A DNA stretch of 7,692 nt from a bacterium (lineage in GTDB: Bacteria > Patescibacteriota > Minisyncoccia > Moranbacterales > UBA2206). Under the pieces are notes generated by a model. That model saw only the letters and a program-made list of their open reading frames with translations, had not been told where the DNA came from and ran no database searches. Both the position numbers and the translations under genes were made by a program. The stretch is taken from the NCBI GenBank assembly GCA_021789395.1, contig JAJYJP010000041.1, forward strand, positions 1 through 7,692, given 5' to 3'. Positions 1 through 6,047 of the stretch are shown here, one piece after another (position 1 is the stretch's first letter; every line of letters begins with the position of its first letter).

Positions 1-1923
1 ATAAGCTTTTTGGCCACGGGCGCCTTCAAACAAGAAAGCCAATTTGCCTTTGACCAAATCATTTCTAATCTCTTCCGTTGAGAGTGGAGGCACTAGAAAA
101 TCCACCATCTTGAAAATTTCCGTGTAAATTCCGCCCAAGCCGTAAAGAACGATCGGCCCGAAAACCGCGTCTTTCTTGATTCCCAAAATCAATTCCGTCT
201 GACGCGGCAGCATCGGCTGGACAATGATATTTTCTCCGGGAAAATTCTCCCGCATCTTTTCTATGGCCACTTCCAGTCCGTTCTGATCCTGGATGTTCAG
301 AATCAAACCTTGCCGATCCGTCTTGTGAAGGACTTTGTCGCTATCCACCTTGACCACCACCGGAAATTTGACGCTAACCAATCTTTCCGGATCATGATTA
401 GCGGAAACGGAATCGATCGTCCTTATTCCGTAAGTTTCCATAACTTCCTTGGCTTCAGAAAAAAGAAGGGCGGAGCGGCCAACCGCTTTAGCGGAGGCAA
501 TGATTTGAGAAACTTTTTCTTTCCGCTGCGAAACTTCGGCAAAAGACGGTTTCTCCTTTTTCTCTTCCGAAGTATTTTTGAAAATGCTCCACTTGTAATA
601 TTCGTCCAGCGACTGGATGGCCTGTTTCGGAAAAGAAAAATTGGGAACATTGTTTTCTTTCAATTTCGCGATCGCTTTTTCCACCCGTTCGCCGCCGATG
701 AAAATCGTCATCACCGCTTTTTCGCTCCTGTTTTTAAATTCAATCACTTTATCCGCCACTTTCTCTACTGGCGTCTGATCCTGAGGAGTTAGCACGCAAA
801 TCACCGAGCCGATTTTTTCCTGTCGGCCGATAATTTCCAACGCTTTTTCGTAGCGGTCTTCCAACGCATCGCCTAAAAGATCGATCGGATTTTCCACCGA
901 AGATTCTTCCGGCAGAAAATCCCGAAATTCTTTTTTCACCTCTTCGTCCAAATCGGCCAGACCAACGCTTTTCTTTTTGAATTCGTCAGTCGTCAGCACG
1001 CCCGGTCCGCCGGCATTGGTAATTATTACCGCCTTGTCGGTAGCCGGAACATGGTTTGCAGAAATAAAATTTATGAGGCTGAAAAAATTTTCCAGATTTT
1101 CCGCCCGGATGATCCCGGTCTTTTCAAACACGGCATCGATCGTTTCGTCGCTTCCCGCCAGCGCGCCGGTATGAGAAGAAATGGCCTTTTGCGTTTTTTC
1201 GGTCTTGCCGGCTTTCAGGATGACCACGGGTTTGTTGCGGGAAACTTCCTGCGCTACTTCCATAAATCTTTTGCCATCCTTGATTCCCTCCAAATACATC
1301 GCGATCACTTTAGTGTCTTCGTCGTCGTTCAGATATTTCAAGAGTTCCGATTCGTCGATCTGCATCTTGTTACCGACAGAAATGATGTAAGAAAATTTGA
1401 TGTTCTCTTTTTTGGCGATATCCATGATAGCCACTGCCAACGCGCCCGATTGGGAAACGAACGCGATGTTGCCCGCTTCCGGCAGTCCGCCCGCAAACGA
1501 AGCATTGAGTTTGATTTTGGGCACTATGAAGCCCAGGCAGTTCGGACCAATAACATTCAGTTTGTATTTCTGAGCTAGCGCGTCCAATTCTTTTTCCCGC
1601 ACCTTTCCCTCTTCGTTTGTTTCCGCAAATCCGGCGGAAATCACGACGAAATTTTTAATTTTATTAGCGCATTCTTCGATCGTAGCATTTACAAATTTCG
1701 CCGGAATAGCGATGACCGCCAGTTCGACGTCTTCTTTGATATTAGCAAGGCTCTGATAACATTTTCGGCCAAAAATTTCTTCGTGCTTTGGATTTACGAA
1801 AAATATCTCACCGGCATAACCCAGTTCAATCAAGTTTTTCGCAAGCACATTCCCAACCTTGCCGTCTTCCGGTGACGCGCCGACAATGGCAATGGATTTA
1901 GGATTAAATAAATTGTTCAACAT
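1..1923 (-). CDS. Acetate--CoA ligase (ADP-forming), fused alpha-beta subunits, 3' end cut by window
   Basis: Family role: converts acetyl-CoA (or another acyl-CoA) + ADP + Pi to the acid + ATP + CoA in the cytoplasm, the ATP-yielding last step of acetate fermentation. An open frame of 641 codons runs from the ATG at 1923 to the window edge with no stop. Visible in order: an N-terminal Rossmann-type CoA-binding domain (SIAIVGAS near residues 10-17, GPNC at 126-129); a succinyl-CoA-ligase-like domain (SQSGA at 157-161) with Glu212 in YLEGI and the probable phosphohistidine His251 in SSHTGALAG; a linker domain; then an ATP-grasp beta part from about residue 480, with His533 in LHKTD. His251 and Glu212 sit close to the catalytic His and Glu reported for archaeal enzymes. 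Fused homologues are about 700 residues, so some 50-70 residues probably lie outside. The start is 5 bp after the pfkB stop and lacks a Shine-Dalgarno sequence, suggesting co-transcription and perhaps translational coupling. Substrate range (acetyl or other acyl) cannot be read from sequence. Confidence 0.93.
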   Translation of the reverse strand, partial: MLNNLFNPKSIAIVGASPEDGKVGNVLAKNLIELGYAGEIFFVNPKHEEIFGRKCYQSLANIKEDVELAVIAIPAKFVNATIEECANKIKNFVVISAGFAETNEEGKVREKELDALAQKYKLNVIGPNCLGFIVPKIKLNASFAGGLPEAGNIAFVSQSGALAVAIMDIAKKENIKFSYIISVGNKMQIDESELLKYLNDDEDTKVIAMYLEGIKDGKRFMEVAQEVSRNKPVVILKAGKTEKTQKAISSHTGALAGSDETIDAVFEKTGIIRAENLENFFSLINFISANHVPATDKAVIITNAGGPGVLTTDEFKKKSVGLADLDEEVKKEFRDFLPEESSVENPIDLLGDALEDRYEKALEIIGRQEKIGSVICVLTPQDQTPVEKVADKVIEFKNRSEKAVMTIFIGGERVEKAIAKLKENNVPNFSFPKQAIQSLDEYYKWSIFKNTSEEKKEKPSFAEVSQRKEKVSQIIASAKAVGRSALLFSEAKEVMETYGIRTIDSVSANHDPERLVSVKFPVVVKVDSDKVLHKTDRQGLILNIQDQNGLEVAIEKMRENFPGENIIVQPMLPRQTELILGIKKDAVFGPIVLYGLGGIYTEIFKMVDFLVPPLSTEEIRNDLVKGKLAFLFEGARGQKAY

Positions 1924-1928
1924 AAAAA

Positions 1929-2921
1929 TTATAATTTTTTAACTTCGATTAATTTAGCTCTCTCCCTAATTTCGTCTTCACTCATCAATCCAGCCACTCC
2001 GCCGTAGGCTTGAACAACGCCGGCACCATTTACAATTCCTCGCCGCAAACAATCTTCCAAACCCTCACCCTTTATGTAACCTGCCAGAAACCCGCTCGAG
2101 AAAGCATCGCCGGCACCAGTCGAATCGATCGCCTCCACTTTCTGCGCCTCGGCGTGGAAAATACTTTCTCCGGCATACGCCCAAGCACCCCGCTCTCCGT
2201 CGGTCAATGCAATGACTTTCGCTCCCAAGTCATGCAGTTTTTTGATTAAAAATATTTCATCATTCGATTCATCTTCAGAAAATTTTTCTTCCAGATGGGA
2301 AATTGTTTCAATAGCTTCGTCCTTATTGACAAACAAAACATCGGCATGTCCGAGCGACTCAATCATCTTTTGGACATTCTCCCGAATAAAAGTATAGCGA
2401 GGATTATAGGCAACCCGAACACCTGATTCAAAAATTTTGTCTAACTTGCTCGCCCAGTCCCCGGCCAGATCGCCGATGTAAACCCACTCGGACTTTTTCA
2501 GTTCTTCCAGATTTATTTTTAGCTCTCCATTGGCTTTCTGATTGGAAAAGATTACCCGGTCGCCGCTTTTGACATCCACAATGATGGATGACATATCGCT
2601 CGGATAATCATTTTCCACTACGACCAGTTCCGTGTCGACATCATGTTTTTCAAATTCTTTCTTGATCCAGTCTCCGCTCACATCGTCTCCAATCATGGCG
2701 TGAGTGCCGGAAGAAATTCCCATTCTTGCCAGACCGCAAGCCACGTTGGCTGCCACGCCGCCCAGAGACTCATATCGGTCCTTGATTTTATATTTCGCTC
2801 CCAGCTCGAAAGAAATTTTTTTCTGGGCGGTCAAATCCTCCGGCGTATCAGCTACGATTCCTTCGCTCGTCGGAAAAAAAATATCCTTGCAGGCCGAGCC
2901 AATGCAGATTACTTTAGTCAT
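1929..2921 (-). CDS. PfkB-family carbohydrate/nucleoside kinase, substrate unknown
   Basis: A ribokinase-fold cytoplasmic kinase that transfers phosphate from ATP (some relatives use ADP) to a sugar, sugar phosphate or nucleoside. The 330-residue length is normal for the family. Visible motifs: the N-terminal strand with GSACKD (8-13); the glycine-rich substrate-side motif ESLGGVAANVA (51-61); NKDEA at 199-203, matching the family N..E metal/phosphate motif; TDGERGAW (240-247); and the C-terminal signature DSTGAGDAF (266-274), with Asp272 as the expected catalytic base and the GAGD anion hole. The protein looks intact. The ATG at 2921 follows an AT-only leader with no Shine-Dalgarno; an extended -10 promoter lies 40-48 bp upstream of it. 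The acetate--CoA ligase starts 5 bp downstream. Candidate substrates include fructose 6-phosphate, ribose, fructose, adenosine or cytidine; the sequence alone does not choose among them. Confidence 0.9.
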   Translation of the reverse strand: MTKVICIGSACKDIFFPTSEGIVADTPEDLTAQKKISFELGAKYKIKDRYESLGGVAANVACGLARMGISSGTHAMIGDDVSGDWIKKEFEKHDVDTELVVVENDYPSDMSSIIVDVKSGDRVIFSNQKANGELKINLEELKKSEWVYIGDLAGDWASKLDKIFESGVRVAYNPRYTFIRENVQKMIESLGHADVLFVNKDEAIETISHLEEKFSEDESNDEIFLIKKLHDLGAKVIALTDGERGAWAYAGESIFHAEAQKVEAIDSTGAGDAFSSGFLAGYIKGEGLEDCLRRGIVNGAGVVQAYGGVAGLMSEDEIRERAKLIEVKKL

Positions 2922-2924
2922 AAT

Positions 2925-2948
2925 TTAAATTTTAACTTAAATTTTAAA
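2925..2948 (-). repeat. AT-rich direct repeat in pfkB leader
   Basis: The plus-strand 10-mer taaattttaa occurs at 2926-2935 and again at 2938-2947, a 12-bp period, directly before the pfkB start. The same 11-mer (taaattttaaa) occurs at 2938-2948 and at 7609-7619 in front of gpmI. It holds no Shine-Dalgarno. It may be an unstructured leader that helps initiation, or simply low-complexity AT sequence. Confidence 0.35.
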
Positions 2949-2960
2949 CTTGATTTTTTA

Positions 2961-2969
2961 ATTATACCA
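2961..2969 (-). promoter_or_regulatory. Extended -10 promoter for pfkB-acetate--CoA ligase
   Basis: On the minus strand this reads TGG followed by TATAAT, a perfect extended -10 (TGnTATAAT). It lies in the 100-bp gap between the pilin stop and the pfkB ATG. No good -35 sits 16-18 bp upstream: TTGACT and TTGGCT are present but only 5 and 10 bp away. An extended -10 can work without a strong -35. Transcription would begin roughly 30 bp before the pfkB ATG. Prediction from consensus only. Confidence 0.5.
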
Positions 2970-3021
2970 CAAGTCAAGCCAAGGCATAAAAATCAAGAAA
3001 GTTTTAATTGTTAAAATTTGT

Positions 3022-3663
3022 TTAAAAATTCGGGTCATACATACATCCCGAACATTCGAAATTTCCTCCGCAACCAGAACCACTAGAATCAGTATCGGCA
3101 GAAACTCCCCCATCAGATCCAATACAATAATATTTTTGTTTTCCGGGCAACCACACCATAATAGAAAGACTTGTTGAAGTATTATTTCCCATTGCTGGCC
3201 CTATATACAAATAGGTAGGATACTGAGCCGTAAACGCAAGAACCGGATAAACAAAGGTCATTGCATATAAGTACGAATGATTTAAACTAGCTAAAGCGTT
3301 ATTATATAAACTCAAGCAGGCACTCCTTACAGACTGAGGATCCGAGGTCTGCCCAAAATTTGAATTACAACCTAAGGCACTACTTATAGTGTAATCATCA
3401 TTTGCATTTAAATTCGCATAATAATTATTGAAATCTCCTGTTGCCACAGAATCCACCTGTGCAGCTTTCATTATTGATTCGGCTGATTCCATTATCGAAG
3501 CATCCCCAGCTTTCAGCTTGGCCGCATTCAAATTAACCATTATTATCGAAGCCAAAATACCTATAATGGCAACCGCCATCATTAATTCGATCAAGGTAAA
3601 TCCTTTTCTATTTTTACTTTGTTTAATTCGTAGCATTGATTCCATGTTGTTGAAGTAAAACAT
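3022..3663 (-). CDS. Type IV pilin-like protein (prepilin-type N-terminal methylation motif)
   Basis: A major or minor pilin/pseudopilin of a type IV pilus or type II secretion-like machine. The class III leader ends KG|FTLIELM: prepilin peptidase would cut after Gly21, leaving Phe at +1 and Glu at +5, followed by a hydrophobic helix (AVAIIGILASIIMV). The rest is a secreted globular domain with six cysteines (99, 116, 180, 198, 204, 207), four of them in the last 34 residues, and a YYCIGSDGG stretch resembling the C-terminal region of many Patescibacteria pilins. The ORF starts at 3663 (21-residue leader), but the third ATG at 3634-3636 gives a conventional 12-residue leader (MLRIKQSKNRKG) and has GGA 4 bp upstream; I think this start at least as likely. 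It overlaps the end of the small membrane gene by 14-41 bp depending on start. No pilus assembly genes are in the window. Sampled lines look more AT-rich than gpmI. Confidence 0.88.
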   Translation of the reverse strand: MFYFNNMESMLRIKQSKNRKGFTLIELMMAVAIIGILASIIMVNLNAAKLKAGDASIMESAESIMKAAQVDSVATGDFNNYYANLNANDDYTISSALGCNSNFGQTSDPQSVRSACLSLYNNALASLNHSYLYAMTFVYPVLAFTAQYPTYLYIGPAMGNNTSTSLSIMVWLPGKQKYYCIGSDGGVSADTDSSGSGCGGNFECSGCMYDPNF

Positions 3664-3844
3664 TTATCGGAACGGAAGGCACTGGCAATTTTTTAGATCT
3701 GAAGTAATTTGAATTCGCTAAAATTGAAACGATCAAAATAACCAGAAGAACCAAAATAATAACAAACATAACTATCGCCCGAATTGGAACAATTGTTCCG
3801 TAATTTAGAAAAATATATTCTTGGATTTTTTTGAGAAAATTCAT
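3623..3844 (-). CDS. Small single-pass membrane protein, 73 residues, unrecognised
   Basis: I do not recognise this protein. It has a short amphipathic N-terminus with Lys5 and Lys6 (MNFLKKIQEYIF), then one strongly hydrophobic segment at about residues 22-44 (rich in I, V and L, ending SILAN), then a basic RSKK and a short polar tail containing two prolines and ending NATN. It is therefore a probable bitopic inner-membrane protein. It starts 31 bp after the beta-helix stop and its end overlaps the pilin start in another frame, the spacing of an operon member. There is no Shine-Dalgarno before the ATG. It lacks the G|FxxxE prepilin motif, so it is not an obvious pilin. It could be an accessory or anchor for the neighbouring secreted proteins, which is inference from position only. 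A chance ORF remains possible, but a clean transmembrane helix argues against it. Confidence 0.55.
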   Translation of the reverse strand: MNFLKKIQEYIFLNYGTIVPIRAIVMFVIILVLLVILIVSILANSNYFRSKKLPVPSVPINVLLQQHGINATN

Positions 3845-3875
3845 AATTGAGTTTGATTATTGATTTTATCTGTTT

Positions 3876-5972
3876 TTAGTTATTCGGCACCCACCAAGCT
3901 ATCCCTTCGTAGCTCCAGACATTGGACGGATAATGCGAGAGAATGTAATCTTTTTCTGATTGAGAAGAAGTATAAAAATGGCCGTTGTATTGGTTGCTCC
4001 AGAATCGATAGACTGGAGTGGTGTTGGCTTCTTGGGCAGGATAAGCATAGAAAGTGATGCCCTCATAGTTCCAGACATTGGAAGGATAATGAGAACTCAC
4101 ATAGTCTTTCTCCGATTGGGAGGCAGTATAGAAATGACCGTTGTACTTGGAGCTCCAGAAGCGGTAGACCGGAACAGTGCCGGATTCCTGGGTGGAATAG
4201 GCATTGAAACCTATTCCTTCGTAATGCCAAACTGCGTCGGGATAATGGGAGATGACATAGTTTTTCTCATCCAAGGAGGCGGTGTAAAAATGATGATTGT
4301 ATTTATCGCTCCAGAAACGGTAGACGGGGACGGAAGTAGGAGTGGGGGCGGGAGTGGAAGCGGGAGTGAATTCATAGGCGCCGATGTCCCAAGCGCCGGT
4401 GGTGGGACGAGGGTTGTTATTCAGATCGGTGGTAAAGGTTGATGAGAGATTGGTGCCGGCTTTGATAGCGGGAGAAGTATTAAGGAGATTCCAATTGCCG
4501 CTGCCAACATTTCCATTGGGAAGGGAGATGAAGCCGGGATAGGAGCTTGAATAATTGTTACCGCCCAGGCTGTTGCAGTCGTATCCCGCAGCGCAGGTTG
4601 AGGAGAGAGATTTGTATTGGTTGGATCCGATGTAATCCAGTTCGCCATAGCCGCCCAGAGTCGTAATATTGTAAAGGTTATGATCGATAGTGACATTGTT
4701 GCCCGTGCGCGATGCGATCAAGCTGCCTATAGCCACCCCGGAGAAGATATTATTTTCAACATTGGTAGTTAATGGATTGACTGTATTTGTGGCATATGCG
4801 ATACAAAAACCTTTATTGACGCCCGTGTCATAGCCAACCAGGGCATCGCTTGAAAAAGTATTGTTGTAAACATTTATTTTTCCCCAATCGTTCGAGCCAA
4901 ACTCCACGAAATTCTGCATCGGGGTCCCGTTTGAAGAATTGTTTTCAATGGAAAAAACATTGTTGTAAATGGAGGTGTTGCTCGTATAGCCGTTTGAATA
5001 ATACTGGGCCGTGCAATATTCCCACGACCCATTAAACAGGTTATTATGAAAAAGGATGTTGGTAACGGATGGGGCTGTGCCACTGCACCCCGCAGGGCAG
5101 CCCACCATCAGGCCATCATTATGAAAGCCTCCGGTGCTATAAAGGTCTCCGGCCAATGTGAGCCCCGGCCCTTCCCATTTGTTGTTATAGACGCGCACAT
5201 CGTTGACCGTGTAGCCCGTATAACCGTAGATTACGCCACGCCCTGCGTAGCTTATCTGATTATCATGGATGTAAATTGAGCCCGCGTTCTGGCGGTTGTA
5301 ATAGTTTGAATAACTGAAGGCCTGAACGGAATGCGGAGTAAGGATGCAGTTTTCAACCTCGATGGAACTGCCACTTCCAGAAAAATCGACAGCTGTGCCG
5401 GTGGCATATTGTGTCGAACTTGGATTGCCAATATTCTGGAATCGAAGGCCGTTTATGACAATGTTGGAAACTGTATTTCCTCCATCCCCGAGAAGCCAGC
5501 TATTTGCCCCCAACGTCGCCGCTCCATTCAGCCCGCACACATTGAGCCCTTCCGCCGTCTGGCAGCCGTCGAAGATGGGAGGCGTCCACGAAGACCCGGC
5601 ATACCATGTCTTATCCACCGTGTATTGATCGGGATTGCCGGTTGAGCCACCGGTCTGAATGTTCCAAGGAAATATAGGGTCTGCCACCGACCATGCCCAC
5701 GTCACGCCGCCTTTGAAGATGAAGATGTCACCGGCCTGGTGCGTATATGTTCCGGCAAAACCCTTCATATAAGGCTGGTGTTTCCAAGGGGTTGATTTGG
5801 AGAGTCCTGAATTAGAATCGGATCCTCCGCTATAGTCGATGTAGTAGGTAGCGGCATGAGCGGAATGGGTATAAAATAAAAAGCTTCCCAAAAAGATTGA
5901 GAAACTAAAGACAAACTTAATCAGTTTCAGTTTTTTCAAATAAGATTTGCTTTTAATATTTGATTTTCTCAT
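3876..5972 (-). CDS. Secreted right-handed beta-helix protein with three C-terminal DUF5648-like repeats
   Basis: A large extracellular protein of 698 residues. A Sec signal peptide has a basic start (KSYLKKLKLIK), a hydrophobic core and a probable cleavage after AHA40. The mature protein opens with TYYIDYSGGSDSNSG (42-56), typical of pectate-lyase-like beta-helix proteins, then carries repeating asparagine-ladder turns such as YNNKW (262-266), HNNLF (309-313), YNNVF (336-340), YNNTF (369-373) and ENNIF (406-410). It closes with SPAIKAG (500-506) and DIGAYEF (529-535), the ending seen in choice-of-anchor-Q-type proteins. A Pro/Thr linker (about 536-547) leads to three 52-residue repeats beginning PVYRFW. 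No sortase motif or C-terminal membrane anchor is visible. Related folds include polysaccharide lyases and adhesins; I cannot identify catalytic residues, so enzyme activity is unproven. GGA lies 5 bp before the ATG, and a promoter sits in the gap behind gpmI. Confidence 0.88.
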   Translation of the reverse strand: MRKSNIKSKSYLKKLKLIKFVFSFSIFLGSFLFYTHSAHAATYYIDYSGGSDSNSGLSKSTPWKHQPYMKGFAGTYTHQAGDIFIFKGGVTWAWSVADPIFPWNIQTGGSTGNPDQYTVDKTWYAGSSWTPPIFDGCQTAEGLNVCGLNGAATLGANSWLLGDGGNTVSNIVINGLRFQNIGNPSSTQYATGTAVDFSGSGSSIEVENCILTPHSVQAFSYSNYYNRQNAGSIYIHDNQISYAGRGVIYGYTGYTVNDVRVYNNKWEGPGLTLAGDLYSTGGFHNDGLMVGCPAGCSGTAPSVTNILFHNNLFNGSWEYCTAQYYSNGYTSNTSIYNNVFSIENNSSNGTPMQNFVEFGSNDWGKINVYNNTFSSDALVGYDTGVNKGFCIAYATNTVNPLTTNVENNIFSGVAIGSLIASRTGNNVTIDHNLYNITTLGGYGELDYIGSNQYKSLSSTCAAGYDCNSLGGNNYSSSYPGFISLPNGNVGSGNWNLLNTSPAIKAGTNLSSTFTTDLNNNPRPTTGAWDIGAYEFTPASTPAPTPTSVPVYRFWSDKYNHHFYTASLDEKNYVISHYPDAVWHYEGIGFNAYSTQESGTVPVYRFWSSKYNGHFYTASQSEKDYVSSHYPSNVWNYEGITFYAYPAQEANTTPVYRFWSNQYNGHFYTSSQSEKDYILSHYPSNVWSYEGIAWWVPNN
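3879..4331 (-). repeat. Three tandem 52-codon repeats encoding DUF5648-like units
   Basis: The units cover residues 548-599 (4176-4331), 600-651 (4020-4175) and 652-698 (3879-4019, truncated by the protein end). The Trp of PVYRFW is at residues 554, 606 and 658, an exact 52-residue (156-bp) period. Each unit carries PVYRFW, HFYT.S..EK.Y, SHYP, VW.YEGI. This matches my memory of the DUF5648 repeat, found at the C-termini of secreted proteins and thought to be a surface or carbohydrate-binding module. The DNA differs at many positions while the protein pattern is kept. Confidence 0.85.
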
Positions 5973-5977
5973 TTGTA

Positions 5978-5980
5978 TCC
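5978..5980 (-). promoter_or_regulatory. Possible Shine-Dalgarno (GGA) of the beta-helix gene
   Basis: GGA ends 5 bp before the ATG at 5972 (GGATACAA-ATG). It is short, but the pfkB, gpmI and acetate--CoA ligase starts have nothing comparable, so it supports this start codon. Confidence 0.4.
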
Positions 5981-5994
5981 AGCATTGTACTTCT

Positions 5995-6022
5995 ATGATA
6001 ACTCATTGTGATAATCTGTAAA
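5995..6022 (-). promoter_or_regulatory. Predicted promoter for the beta-helix gene
   Basis: On the minus strand TTTACA (6017-6022) and TATCAT (5995-6000) are separated by 16 bp. Each matches the sigma-70 consensus at 5 of 6 positions. They lie in the 75-bp gap between the gpmI stop and the beta-helix ATG, and would start transcription about 15 bp before the ATG. This would let the envelope genes be expressed separately from eno-gpmI. Prediction from consensus only. Confidence 0.4.
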
Positions 6023-6047
6023 TGCATGAGCTACTCACAAAAAAAGT

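Noticed and set aside
310..792. Plus-strand 160-codon open frame
   Set aside because: Lies wholly inside the acetate--CoA ligase gene on the other strand, whose motifs are clear; the composition (F, R and H rich) is typical of an antisense shadow.
1051..1578. Plus-strand 175-codon open frame
   Set aside because: Antisense shadow of the ligase alpha domain, which carries conserved catalytic motifs here.
3022..3844. Reading the small membrane ORF and the pilin as one frameshifted gene
   Set aside because: The pilin has its own complete leader with cleavage site, and the upstream ORF has its own membrane helix; a fusion would place a second helix before the prepilin site.
3879..4331. Regularly spaced repeats as a CRISPR array
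   Set aside because: The units are 156 bp, contiguous, in frame and protein-coding; there are no short identical repeats with unique spacers.
3960..4442. Plus-strand 160-codon frame with internal repeats
   Set aside because: The repeats are the antisense image of the 52-residue units of the beta-helix protein; no independent gene signals.
6023..6047. Possible terminator after gpmI (T7 run on the minus strand, small TGAG-TAG-CTCA hairpin)
   Set aside because: The hairpin has only a 4-bp stem and lies after, not before, the T run, so it does not fit an intrinsic terminator.
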